This document shows, piece after piece, positions 1 through 12,300 of a DNA stretch of 64,000 nt. The position numbers and the translations under genes were made by a program. Each line of letters opens with the position of its first letter. Positions within the stretch are counted from its first letter, which is position 1. The stretch comes from Unio delphinus. Its lineage: Eukaryota; Mollusca; Bivalvia; Unionida; Unionidae. The stretch spans positions 4,416,501-4,480,500 of the forward strand of contig JAQISU010000166.1 of the NCBI GenBank assembly GCA_029339505.1. Direction: 5' to 3'. The notes beneath the pieces are model-generated. The model was not told the DNA's origin and made no database searches. It saw only the letters and a program-made list of their open reading frames with translations.

Positions 1-5
1 AAACC

Positions 6-135
6 AAAGGTATCTATCAATGGATAGAAAGCTGGGCAGATGATCTGTAACATGGACCCCATACAATGACAAAGGTATCTATCAATGGATAGAAAGCTGG
101 GCAGATGATCTGTAACATGGACCCCATATAATGAC
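6..135. repeat. Two-copy 65-bp tandem repeat
   Basis: Two nearly identical 65-bp units start at positions 6 and 71 (AAAGGTATCTATCAATGG...). They differ by about one base near the end. The array may continue to the left of the window, though bases 1-5 do not match the unit end. Confidence 0.9.
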
Positions 136-1435
136 AAGCTTGACTTAATTGTAAAGTTCAATAAAGCCATCTCTTTTTAGATAACAGTCTGAACATATAC
201 CAGTCTTGCAATAGTTGAAAGTTTTCAACCACAGCATTTTTACACTGTATAATAGCTCCATCAAGCTAATGTTTCTTATTATGTGATAACATTCTGACTT
301 TTTAAAAAAAATGGTATCTAAATCTACTGTTCCAAATCAAACAATTTAAAATATCCAGTTACAAAGACATTACAATAAATTTGGAACTGCATCCAGTAAT
401 TTTCCTTTCACACGAAAATCCAACAACGGGAATGCTTTATCGTAAAATTTGTTTGGGTGGAAACATTGTATACATTCTCATCTAAATCAATGTATATGGC
501 TCATTTAATAAAATCAAACAGAAATTGTCATCCTAGTTCCAATAATGAAAAACAATGCTGTGTCAATGTTCTGTTAATTTGGAAGGACAATTTCTCTTTG
601 AAACATAATTTGTAAAAATAAAACTCTACCTTTAAATGCTACTTGTTACAGAACTGCATAACATTAATTCAACTAGTGTCAGGGACAAATTTTTATTACA
701 ATCAACAACTTAAAAGCGCAGCATCTGAGCCAGTGTGAAAAAATTATCCATTCATTATTTCTAAACCATTTCCACATTTTAAAAACACTGATAAACATTT
801 ACTCAAATGAGAAATGATTTAATACTGAATTTATGAAACAAGCTGAATAATGTATAGCCATAAATTAAAATTAAATCATTACCCATCCGATATCCTCTAT
901 ATATAATGTAACCACAAATTGCAATGCTTATTCAAGAAAATAAAATTTTATAATTTCTCAAACTTCATTGAGAATAACAATTCACTAAATGATTTACATT
1001 CTGTTGCATTGAATAAATTTGATACTCCCATCTTTGTTTGTGGAAAAAAAGTTCCAAGTGCTCATTTCTATTCTTTCCATTACAACATATTTATTTACAA
1101 TGTGAATGACAACACAAACAGATGTGCATACATTTTATCCAGAAATATATGTCCTAACACACAGACAAGAAGAAATAACACACAAAAATTAAAGATAATA
1201 TTATATTAAAGAGTTCTAGGATAAAATATATTCACTTTCATCATGTAATTTGTACACAAACTGATGTAATTTTGGTCTTCTAAATATCTGGCAATGGACA
1301 GATAACATCACCACCTTGTAGTACAAACACAACAGTGTATAGGTTTAAGAGGTCATGCTGTCAGCATTTAATTTTTCAACTGGTTTTCCAAAAGAATACC
1401 ACAATCAAATAAATAACATAGAAGCAATTATACGC
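136..1435. other. AT-rich stretch, no gene seen
   Basis: I see no exon with recognisable protein similarity. The longest frame (919-1209, plus) is low-complexity and AT-rich and looks like chance. The stretch may be intergenic or part of a long 3' region of the minus-strand AdipoR gene. Confidence 0.5.
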
Positions 1436-1686
1436 TTTTTTTGTTTTTGTAGGGTTTAACGCCATTTTTCAGCACACGATAAGCTTACATGGCGGCCAGT
1501 ATTATTGGTGGAGGAAGAACCCGAGAAAATCCCCAGAAAGAACCACCAACCCACGAGAAGCTACTGGCAAGCTTTCTCACATAACTACATTAGCCGAATT
1601 TGAGACTCTAACCCATGCAGACAGAAGTGAGATGGCAGTGATCCATAACGGAGAGCGTTTTTGACCACTTGGCCACTCGGGGCCCC
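1436..1686 (-). mobile_element. tRNA-derived SINE, family A, copy 1
   Basis: On the minus strand it starts with a tRNA-like head (GGCCCCGAGTGGCCAAGTGG, A-box-like). A B-box-like GGGTTAGAGTCT follows, then a conserved body ending in AAAATGGCGTTAAACCCTAC and an A-rich tail at 1436-1450. Three relatives occur at 21661-21915 (plus), 51139-51390 (minus) and 55229-55370 (decayed). The B box has TTAGA instead of TTCGA, so the internal promoter is probably weakened. Confidence 0.85.
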
Positions 1687-3011
1687 TTAAACCAAGTTAA
1701 TGAAAACAATGAGACCAATCAGGTTAAAACTTCAATCATCTAGAGTTTTACTGATGTTTGTCATAAATAAGTCATATTCAGATATTTTGGTATGTGATCC
1801 ACAGAAACTCCATTTAAAACATTTGTTCTATCGTGTCGCATCAATTCCCCAATACATTGTTATCTCAAGAGAACACACAAAATACACATTTATCTTGGTT
1901 GCAGAAGTAGATATAAATGAGCAATGGTACTTCAGAATCATGCTGAAAGGTATATATTTATAGTTTCAAACACAAGAGCAAAACAAAGAACATTTTATTA
2001 TATTGAACTTTGTTGATGTCATAGAGGCAATCAGAGGACATGCAGCAGGTATTGTAAAAGCAAACATATCAGTTTTCTTTCTCTCTCCCTTCCACTCGTG
2101 GTCATTTGCAGTTAAATGTTTTCAATCTTCTTTATATGGTCCATTTAAAAAAGATTTCTTTTCTAGCTTTCTTTTGGCTCAATGTGTTACATGTAGTATG
2201 AAACCAATCCTTGCAAAATAAAACAAAAAATTCATTTGTTTATTTATGCATTCATTTACTTTGAAAGATGTCTCTCTTCTAGTATTCTGCTTTTATATTT
2301 GTTAATGGATATTTATGATGAATTTTGCCAATTTCACAATGGATTTGTAAACAATTAAAAAACAAACACATAAGAATATTCTAAATTCATGGAAGCACTA
2401 TTATAAAAAAAAGTGTTGATCACATTATTCAATTATCACCTACCTGGTAATCTAGAACTGTTAAGAATGGTATGTCTTACTTCTCCTGTAGTTATGAGTT
2501 TACACTTTTACACAGACCTGACACCGACCCATTTGTCAGATAACTGCATGCTTGTTATGTGTTGCATTTTCTCCACTAAAGGCAATTCATAACTGAAGGA
2601 ACTGACAGTCTGCAGATTTAAATGAATTCCTTGATAAGTAATCATTAGGGCAATCCATTTAAATGCTGTAGACTTCCATCATACAATTTCTATTGATAAA
2701 TTATGTACAAGTGAATTGTGAATACATCTGCACTCCTTTATTAGCTGACTAAAATCAACTGTCCTTGTTGCAGACCAACACTAAGATCATTAATTATTTG
2801 GTGTATTGAATAAAGACGGACACAGCACTGTCCTGTCAATATAGCTCTCAGGATTAGTGCCTAGTAATACAATTGGCAATAAAAAAACCACATGGTTTCA
2901 ATGCAAGGGTACCTTACAAAGTTGTATACATGTATTCAATCCATGCAACACTGGAAACTCACTATAAATACCAGGGTTCAATCTAGTCTTCAGAATATGG
3001 AGTCAATTATT
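1687..3011. other. Non-coding stretch, nothing recognised
   Basis: The plus-strand frames at 1700-1963 and 2003-2221 have no recognisable domain and no supporting splice pattern. AT-rich sequence between a SINE and a TIR element. Confidence 0.45.
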
Positions 3012-3870
3012 CATACATGCCAACCCCTGATGAGGAAAAAGCGTAATCCTAGTGGTCAAAAAGCATAATCCAGACAGTAAAAGCAAAATCCACATATAAC
3101 ATGCTAAAATTTCAATAAACAATGATTTATTTGTCCCGCTTGTCTTTTAACATCCTTTACAGTTTCAAGTTTTCATATGTAGCACTTTTAGCTTTACACA
3201 CACATTGACTAAAAGTCTTAAGACTTGTAGTGCCAAATTTTTAAATTATTTTCACACGGCCTGAAATAGATGTCACGTTATGCTCCACTTGTGTCTTCAT
3301 ATTTGTAGAATTCTGTTTGGTTTTTTTTCCCCGTCTTTTTTGTTGCCTTTTTCTAATCAGTGAAATTTTTTGAAAGGATATATTTCTGCTCTCATATATG
3401 CATCGACTAAAATAAATATACTATTTAGCGCCAAATACCTTTAGACTTGTTCTGCAATAAATATGAATTAGAACAAAGAATCTGCATGTAAAGATTAAAC
3501 TTAGAAAACCAGTCTGTTTTTTCCTCACTAAGCCATACAGATGTTATAAATAGAATTCGCGGTCACAAGTACCAGGATGTTTCTTGGTAATAGGATAATT
3601 GCTATAAATCGCATATGACCCTGTTAGGAAAGTGCATGCAAGTCCACGGACAAGCGTACTCTTTTTATGTAGTTATGTAAAAGCTGTCTTATCTAAAATA
3701 TGGTCTGTGGAATTAATGGAATGTTAAAAAATAAAAAATAAAAAACAATTGTCTTTGGGGGGAAGGTGGATATATTGAAAAAGCGTAATCCATATACGTT
3801 TACGTGTAACACATAATTTAGTGAAACAAGCGTAATGAATACGACAAAAGCATAATGGTTGGCATGTATG
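3012..3870. mobile_element. 859-bp non-autonomous TIR element with subterminal AAAAGCGTAATCC repeats
   Basis: Perfect 14-bp terminal inverted repeats: CATACATGCCAACC at 3012-3025 and GGTTGGCATGTATG at 3857-3870. Just inside the left end are two or three direct copies of AAAAAGCGTAATCC / AAAAAGCATAATCC. Just inside the right end are AAAAAGCGTAATCC, AAGCGTAATG and AAAGCATAATGG. Flanks (AATTATT left, AATTACC right) suggest an imperfect target duplication. No transposase frame is seen, so it is a MITE-like passenger. The TIR resembles that of the element at 32451-33557 (CATAGCTGCCAAC), which suggests one superfamily. Confidence 0.8.
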
Positions 3871-6231
3871 AATTACCCCATGATACTTTCTAATGGAGTC
3901 GGGTCAGTTAATGATGGGTCAATATTTTGTATTTTGTTTGTTTAAAAAAGGAAATCATCCCTTATTGTTCTTTGGTATTTTCACACCTTACAATTTAGAA
4001 TACTGAATATAAATAAATCTCAGAGTGATATCATCTGCACTTTTTCCAAATTTAATGAAAATAATTATTTACCATTCACCAGAAATTAGCTTCAAAACAA
4101 CGACAGACTCCCCGTGAAAAACATCCAGGCTTAATGCAAAGAATACTAAGTTTCTCCAGTTTTTATATTAACTAAGATAAACAAGATAATTTTATTTTCA
4201 TGACATCCAGTATACTGTAGTCATTATCATGTATGCGTTCTTTTACTTACACAAAGAATTTAAACATTAACCTGAATATATTTCACAAAAACATCTAATG
4301 ATATGTATATAAGAAATATATAAGTATGATATATACATAAGAACCACTCCCCTAAATCTATCCCAAAAATGTGATAATTTTACAGTAATCACTACTTCAT
4401 TGTACTGTCTTTATCCAGAGTCAGTGATGCTAACTCTAACTTTGGCAACATTCTAGCCATAGTCGTAGCAAGCCATGCCAACTTCATTTCCAGTTAAGTT
4501 TCTTTCTTACATCTCATTTTATTCTGTTCCGATGGTGGACTGCAAAAAGTGGAAAAAATTTCTGGACAATGTCAGCTGAAGAGTATCCCTTTTTGACTAA
4601 TTTTGTTGCAATTTCCCACAAAATGGTTATCAATATGTTCATGAATCACCAATTGTGAAGATGTATAATTGCATGTGGTGTGACTGATTATCATTTATCA
4701 CAATGTTAAACATGAATTTGCTCGCATATGCCAGTGTAGCTAGTAATGCCAAACCATCACTCTCTGTAAGTGAAATGTACATCTAAATACTCCACATCAA
4801 AGGTAAAGAATTCTATTCACAACCATGAACATCACAGATTTGGAAGTTTGTGAAATCTGCACTATTTATTTTGACACTGTGCCATGAAAGACGATTCTTA
4901 TGAGTGGGCCATCTAGCAATTTTTTTTTGAGCATTTATATCAAAATGCATTCTAGATTGAACCCTGCAATATACATGAAAAGGTGCACACACATTTAGTC
5001 TACTCTGGTCAATGTGTAATTTGATATGCAATTCAAACAATAATGATATATCACACTAATGATGACTTTGGATGGTGTTATCTATCACACATTGACATTA
5101 CACTCAGCTTGTAATAATACAATACTATGTTGGATTGGTGACTCATATAGTTACTTGCAATCTTAAATAATCAGAGATGCTGCCAATATTTCCTTTAATG
5201 GGGGGATCTCTCCCCCCCATCAATGAAATACTAGGAGAGGTAGGAAAAAAAGGGGCGTAAGAAATGGATATAGTTTAATATCTTCCTAACAATCAAATAT
5301 CCATCTCTCTTTCTTCCTACTATACTATGTTAAAATTCTTTTGATATAAAAATCCTCAGAAGATATCTCCCCTGATTGTATAATCAAATAATCTGTAAAT
5401 CTTATTCTCTTTCTTATGTGTGTATGAATACTGTTCTGTGCTGAGGTCCCTCTTTAACATTCTTCTATCTGAATGGCCATATACATAGTCCACTTAACCA
5501 AAATTAACAGATTGGACATTTTCTTTATGGTTGTTATGTACAATGTACCAAACCACATAGGTTTTTTTTCTGTTTGTTATTTCTGCTCCAAAATAAGATT
5601 TTTCATTAACACAAACTTGATCAAGTTTCATTTTCTTGAGTCATGGCTCTGTCGATTGCTATGCCAATCAAATATAATTTTTAACAACTATTCATGTCAA
5701 GCCAAAGTGTCAAGATGTGTAAACAGTTACCTACCTGAAAATTGACAGCACTAGGAGATGTCTACCTTTGGCATGACTCCTGTCAATGACAAGCACTTTA
5801 TAGGATAAAAGTTAAATAAAAATGTTATGGTGCACACAGCACATTTTTATATGCATGACTATAAAATAATTTGCAGGAGTTCTGAGGTATCACAGCTCAC
5901 CAAGTGCACAAATTATACACAAATCTGTGTGCAATTTGCACAATGGAATGCACTGGCAGCATCTCTGTACAATACAAACAATAAATAGAAATATCTTTAC
6001 TACTTGAATATCTTTAAGGTTGCATTTTTTGATGGCAACATCTTAGTAAAGTAGCCACACAAGAAATTGTGAAACTTACTTAACTTCAATGGTTTGGAAA
6101 ATCCATATTACAATCTAATACGTTCCATATTTCAGCACACCTATCTACACTCAAGTTGTATTAAATAAAAAAATTACTGAAAACAATTTTTATGTACAAT
6201 AAATATGTATGGAGTGCTTGAAAAATTAGCT
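3871..6231. other. Downstream region of the AdipoR gene (possible 3' UTR)
   Basis: Directly downstream of the AdipoR stop codon on the minus strand. No exon is recognised. A minus-strand AATAAA (TTTATT at 4865-4870) lies about 1.4 kb past the stop and could be a poly(A) signal, but AT-rich sequence makes this weak. Around 5200-5220 a GGGGGGATC...CTCCCCCC palindrome could form a hairpin. Confidence 0.4.
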
Positions 6232-6357
6232 TTAGAATATTTCTGTTTCTATGCAATCTCCCAGTGTTAGTCTGTAGTAAGCAATCTCGGAGATTCCATG
6301 GTAATGAACAAACGCAGCAGCAAGGACAAACATATGAAAGATCTGGTGACTCTGGAA
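6232..6357 (-). CDS. AdipoR: AdipoR coding exon 6 (residues 361-401, stop)
   Basis: Too short to stand out as an open frame. It is recognised because FDLW of exon 5 must be followed by FQSHQIFH, which sits behind acceptor TTTCAG at 6363-6358. Encodes zinc ligands H364 and H368, the last helix (HMFVLAAAFVHYHG) and a short tail ending ...DCIETEIF followed by TAA at 6234-6232. Confidence 0.96.
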   Translation of the reverse strand, partial: FQSHQIFHMFVLAAAFVHYHGISEIAYYRLTLGDCIETEIF

Positions 6358-9300
6358 CTGAAAGAATGTAAAGGAAAGTGATGTTATATTAATTTAAAAA
6401 ATATGATCTTATATAAATTGTATTATTAAGCAGTGGAAAATGCTAAATTATCAGTAGGTTATCCAGGAGCAAAACATCTGATCTGAATTTCTTGTAAAAA
6501 ATGTTGTTACTTTACAAAACATATGTTATGAGCACCTTTTAAAATATTCTGTTATGTTGCTTTACAGATTTCCATCAGCATAGTTGTGATTTACTTGAAC
6601 AAAAAGTCAAATTTACAACCTGAAATGACCTTTGCCATGCTCATGGTAAACACAAAACTCTGCACATGCCTTTAACATGAAATTTACCACCTGACCTTTG
6701 ACATGCTCATGTTGAACACAGCACTCATTGATTGTCTTTAACATGAAACTTACCACCTAACCTTTGCCATGCTCATGTTGAACAGAGCACTCTGTGATTG
6801 CCTTTAACATGAAACTTACCACCTAACCTTTGCCATGGTGTTGAACACAGAAATATTTAATATGAAATTTACAACACGACCTTTGCCTTGCTCATGCTGA
6901 ACACAGCAATCTGTTATTGCCTTGTTGGATAACAGAACACTACCATTTTTATTTAGGAACAACTAGTCATGATAAGAAGTCGTTTAGTGTAAAGCCCATG
7001 TTGATATGACTATCGATATAGTGGGGATAGCAATAACAAGATTTTCAAGATGGTGGCCATATTGAAGTTAATTCTGGACAAAAATTTTTAGTATAAGATT
7101 AAATTCTTTACTTTTGCCTTATTTTCAGATGCTTCTGGTATTCAGCAACCATCATGTAAATAAATGAGAACATATTTGATTTTCTCAGAGAAGAATGAAT
7201 TAGTCTGACATTGTAAATATATTTAGATGAGCATGTTTCGGTTGTGCTCATACGGGAAATCATATTTTTTTAAAGTGTAAACTATTTTTTGTGAATATTT
7301 ATCCAATGGCATTTAAGTTCTAAATTTAATTCTGGTTGGCTACGGAATGTGTGTATCCTTTCCAGACAGATGAGGCCTTAGTCGTTCCTATCTATATGCT
7401 ATACAGACTTGAATAACAGTATCTGTGGGAATAAACTCTCCTGTGAGAACTTATTACATAAACCCCATCTCTGATAGATTGTTATCTGTACATCAGATGT
7501 TCATCAGTTTGAGTGATCAATAAAGATGCTCATGTTTATAGTGTGGAATAGAAGGTCTCTGAAACAGGACATGGTAAGTATTCTTTGAGAAACATAATTT
7601 ACAAAAACAAATTCTTTCCTCCATCAAATACATCATATATAAGGAGAATATAACCAGGAACTGCAAGAGAATCAGGTGTAAAGGTAGTGTTGGGATGGAC
7701 AAAACCATTCTCCCAACAAACATGGTAGCAATACCATGAGATAGGTAAAACCATTCTCCCAACAAACATGGTGGCAATACCATGAGATAGGTAAAACCAT
7801 TCTCCCAACAAACATGGTAGCAATACCATGAGATAGGTAAAACCATTCTCCCAACAAACATGGTGGCAATACCATGAGATAGGTAAAACCATTCTCCCAA
7901 CAAACATGGTGGCAATACCATGAGATAGGTAAAGTCATTCTCCCAACAAACATGGTGGCAATACCATGAGATAGGTAAAACCATTCTCCCAACAAAAGAG
8001 GTGGCAATGCCATGAAATGGGTAAAGTCATTCCCCCAACAAAAGATACTGCAAAAACCATTCTCCCAACAAACGTGGTGACTATGTCATATGATTTGTAA
8101 AACCATTTCACCAAGAAAAGAGGGGAATAACATGGGATGGGGAAAATCATTCTCACAACAAAAGCGGCATCACTACCCATGGATGGGTAAAACCATTACC
8201 CAACAAAAGAGGCAGCAATACCATGGAATAACTATGAAAAAGAGCAAACTAACTTCTGTGAAGCTTCACAAAAAACAAGAAATGTATGTTGTTTACTTAC
8301 AAAGGAAATGTTTTCACACCAACGAATCCAGTTAAAGTTTTAGACTAATGCTTGTCATGATAGTATGCTGGCATCAAAAAAGTCCGCCACTGGGCCAACC
8401 AGATCAGGCTCATTCTCTGCCGCAGGGATTAATTATAATGGGAAACACTGGAGAAAGTTGACTCTACATATCAGCCAACAACCTGAATGATGTCCTGAAT
8501 ATAACAGTTGTGTATAAAGGCATGGCTCTCAGACTTTTCTTATTATTATGTGTTCATATCATCAAGAGACGACATACCTGATCCTGAATATCTCTAAACA
8601 CATTGGACAAATCACCCACTTAAGCCAAAATTCCAAAATATTAATGGAAGGAAAGTCTCTGGTGGCCAGGACAAATACATTCAGAGCAGGACTGATATTT
8701 TGATATTTTGCTGTGCATGGGATTAATGGTAATAACCAAGTGTGAAGGCAAAATCTATCTGGATATTAATGGAAAGCCTGCTGACTGTGCAGATCTGATA
8801 ATACACATAACTAAGTTGATCTTTCATCCAGAGTTTATCCCATCAAGCATGGCACCCACAATAAACTTGTTATTTGGGTCTCTTATCTTGTGACTTGCTA
8901 TGGTGATTGGTACATGTACATGAGTAAAGATGTGAGGGTGCCTCACCTTGATATTCATTTAACTGAAATGAGTCAAAAACTCCATATTTAAATGAACTAT
9001 CATGGTGAATGCTCATTGATCAAAGCTGACCTGGAGTAAAAGATAATGTAGGGAACTGTCGTAGTGAATGCCCACTGAAAAAAGTTTACTTGAGTCAGGA
9101 ATAATGCAGTGAACTGCCTTAATGAATTTGCATTGACCAAAGTTGACCAGAGTCTGGGATAATGCAGTGAACTGCCTTAGTGAATGCTCCATGACTAAAG
9201 CTGATTGGAGTCAGAGACAATGCAGTGAACTGCCTTAGTGATTGCCCACTGACCAAAGCTGACCAGTCAGAGAGAATGCAGTGATCTGCTTAGTGAATGC

Positions 9301-12300
9301 CCACTGAAAAAAGTTGACCTGGAGTAAGAGACAATGCAGTGAGCTGCCTTAATTATGCCAAATAACCAAGGATGCAACCAAAAGGAAGCATATGAAAGTG
9401 ATAAATGAACCCATGAAAAGTGAACCTAAGGAACTTGTGAGACAATGGGTGAATGTGAAAAGACGGACAGTCTTCTAGTAGAAAGTGTTATCAATCAAAC
9501 TGTCTAATTTTAATTTGGGTGCTGATATGAAGTTGAGCTGCTGACTCAAATCAATCACCAGATGAAGCTTTCAATTTGCATTTGGCACCAAACAAATACA
9601 GAACCTTGACAATCCAACTAGTAAACAATCTCCAGGACCGCCTTCAAAAAAGGTGGGGATAAATAAACAAAATTCTGAATTGTTCCAAAACAACATGGAT
9701 CACCCATTTGTTTTCTGAGAACAAATCAATCCAAGCTCATTGAAAATGAACTGTCAGGCACTACTAGGATATCACTGGAGTCAAGTTATTGTCATGTGCT
9801 TGGAGGCTTGGGAGAGAAGACACGTTTCTCCCCAATTTATCAGATTCTTTTCTATGCTGTGAAGATTGCTGTCGATAATAATGCTGTTGCAGCTGAAATG
9901 ACTGCTCTTCAATGGACACCTGGATGTTAGGTCTAATACTGATGCTGGTAAAAGGAGGCAGTAGGAAAGTTGAGTTGGAGAGGTATTCCTGTGCAGCTTG
10001 CTTCTTAGCATCTTTAATATGGCCTTTGAATAATAGGGGGGAGGTGACTGGAACAAAAACAACTGGTTTGTCAGAGTGGTGAGGCATGAGTAATAAACAC
10101 TGGAAGGCTTCTTGTTTCACCTTCATGTGTTGAGCTGCCTATTAATAACTCTAGTATTGTGGTAGGCAGACTCCCAAAAGTGTCCATTACTTGTTTCTCT
10201 GCAAATGAAAATATAGTGAATGCCATGTCAACCAGTGAATCGGTTGCCACTATATTTTTAACTAGCTTCAGCACTACATGAAACATCAAATGATCCACCT
10301 TGTAAACAAGAGGCCAAAGCAGGTCAGAGATTGTAAAGATGGCTGAAATTATGTCTAACAGCCAAATACAATCTTGGTCAGTATGATGCTTTCTGCTGAA
10401 TTTTTTCCAATGGTGTTGACTCGATATGCTACAAAAACATGTTTCAAAGTTCTCTAGTTTTGGCATCTTCAAATAAGATTTGAATACACATCAGCATTTT
10501 CTGTGCAATATTGACAGGCCTTTAAGTCTAGAATGCTATGAAGCAAAGTTGGTAAAATACAGTTAAACAAAATGGTGGACTAGCATAATTTGTTCATATT
10601 CCTTTATGCCTAGATGCTTTCTGTGGAATTTGGTTGATTCTACGGAGTAGTTTCTGAGAAGAAACTGTTCTCAGTTTTTCTATTTTAACTCTGGTCAAAC
10701 CTGCCATGATGGTTTCCTTTATCCTTTATATATAGTGCTTACTTGGTCTCAAAAGCTATTCAAATTTCTTCTCGATAAAATCTCTTTATCAAATAATGAA
10801 TTTATATGCTCATTTCATTTCTGAGGCCAAAACTATACCAGGTCTTTATTAAATTCATCCATGTTGTGATGAAAATGTTTGCAGGCAATTGATTGCTAGG
10901 TTACTTGTAATCCAAGAACAGATCTTTGAAAAGAGGCAACCAGTCAATCACTGGGTAAAACTTTTGATATTTGGCATAGGTCCTTTATTTTCAAGTTTTG
11001 GAATAGGGCTGTTAATTTTTACATTCAGCCAAGGGATGTTAATATTTACATTCGGCATAGGTCTGTTACTTTTTATATTTTATCTAGGTCTCTTACTTTT
11101 TATATTTGGCCTAGGTCTGATACTTTTCATATCTGGTCTAGCTCAGTTATTATGATATTTATCACTCCAGCTATAAATCAGAAGCAGTCGAGCTAGCTAA
11201 CTCCATATCAGATATATTGGTTTAACAGGCAAACTGGCATGTCTTGGATCAAGTTTTGTCAAATCTATTCAACAATTTTTGAGAAGTCATTTAAATATAT
11301 TTCGATGTTTAGTAATTGTGGACACATCTTATGACAGATTGGCAATATTGGTAAACAACTGAAAAGTACTTCATGCCAGGATGTTTTCTGTAAACTTTAA
11401 TGAAATGCAGCTGAGAAGTCATTTTTGTTCATAACTTTTGACTTCTTGCAACATGGCCCGTATTTGAAGGTGGATCAGAATTATTTGTATAAAATAAACC
11501 TTCTATGACATGATGCTTTATTTCAAATTCGGTCAAATTCTGATGCATGGATTTTCGTAAGACATTTAAAGGTTTATCTTTCTGTAAAGTATAGGCATAT
11601 TTGATGATGGACTGGCATCATTTAAAGAACATAATACAATTAAATTTGGTCAAATTCTGCTCAGCAGTTAATAAGCACTGTTGAATGGTTTTCTGTTTTT
11701 AGTTATGGTGGCTGTATCTAATGCATCAACATCATTAGGTTTTCCAATTTTTTTTAATGATGGCATATGTTTTGAATGTGGGTCAATATCATTAAATTTG
11801 GCTTTAAAAAATTCAAAGCTATATATGCCACAATGCTTTCTGATAATTTTGGTCAAATTCTGCAGAGTAGATTTCGAGAATAAGACCTTTAATGGTGGGG
11901 TATTAAATTATTTTTTTTACCTATGTTGCACTATCTGAAGAGACAATGAGTGAAAGAATGTGACTATAACTTACCCATAAGTCAAACTTTCCAGGGAAGA
12001 GTCTTTCTGGTATCCTGACTGCATAGATAACTGCCCCTACTATGTACAGTACTGCCATCAGACATAACCAACCAAGAGATGCACAATGTATTGCATGGTA
12101 GAAGCCATCTGTGATCACATAGTGAAGGGCAGGAATGACTCCACTGAGGCCAAGGGCTATAAAAACTCCTGCACAAAAAAAACAGAATATCAAGAAATAC
12201 TGAAATGGTCATACAATATTAGGAATAATAATGTCAGCTAGTAAACATTTACCTTTTAAGATTCACGCTTCCTCAATTATGTTGGGTTTAAATAACTGTA

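Larger units (their letters stand above)
6358..11974 (-). other. AdipoR: AdipoR intron 5 (5617 bp), rich in minisatellites
   Basis: Holds four separate tandem arrays (listed individually) and two unrecognised minus-strand frames at 9764-10472. 11160-11970 shows only AT-rich sequence with loose repeats of the phrase GGTCAAATTCTG (about every 100 bp or more). A copy of the phrase CAAGATTTTCAAGATGG...GGCCATATTG occurs near 7040-7075, shared with intron 4. Confidence 0.85.

Noticed and set aside
1436..1686. Possible genuine tRNA gene in the SINE heads
   Set aside because: The A- and B-box-like blocks are followed by a conserved non-tRNA body and an A-rich or (CAA)n tail and occur in several copies. 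No complete cloverleaf with matching acceptor stem is seen.
7517..8180. Overlapping minus-strand frames of 81-155 codons rich in WYCHHVCWENGF
   Set aside because: They read the same 46-bp unit in three rotating frames; a periodicity artefact in AdipoR intron 5.
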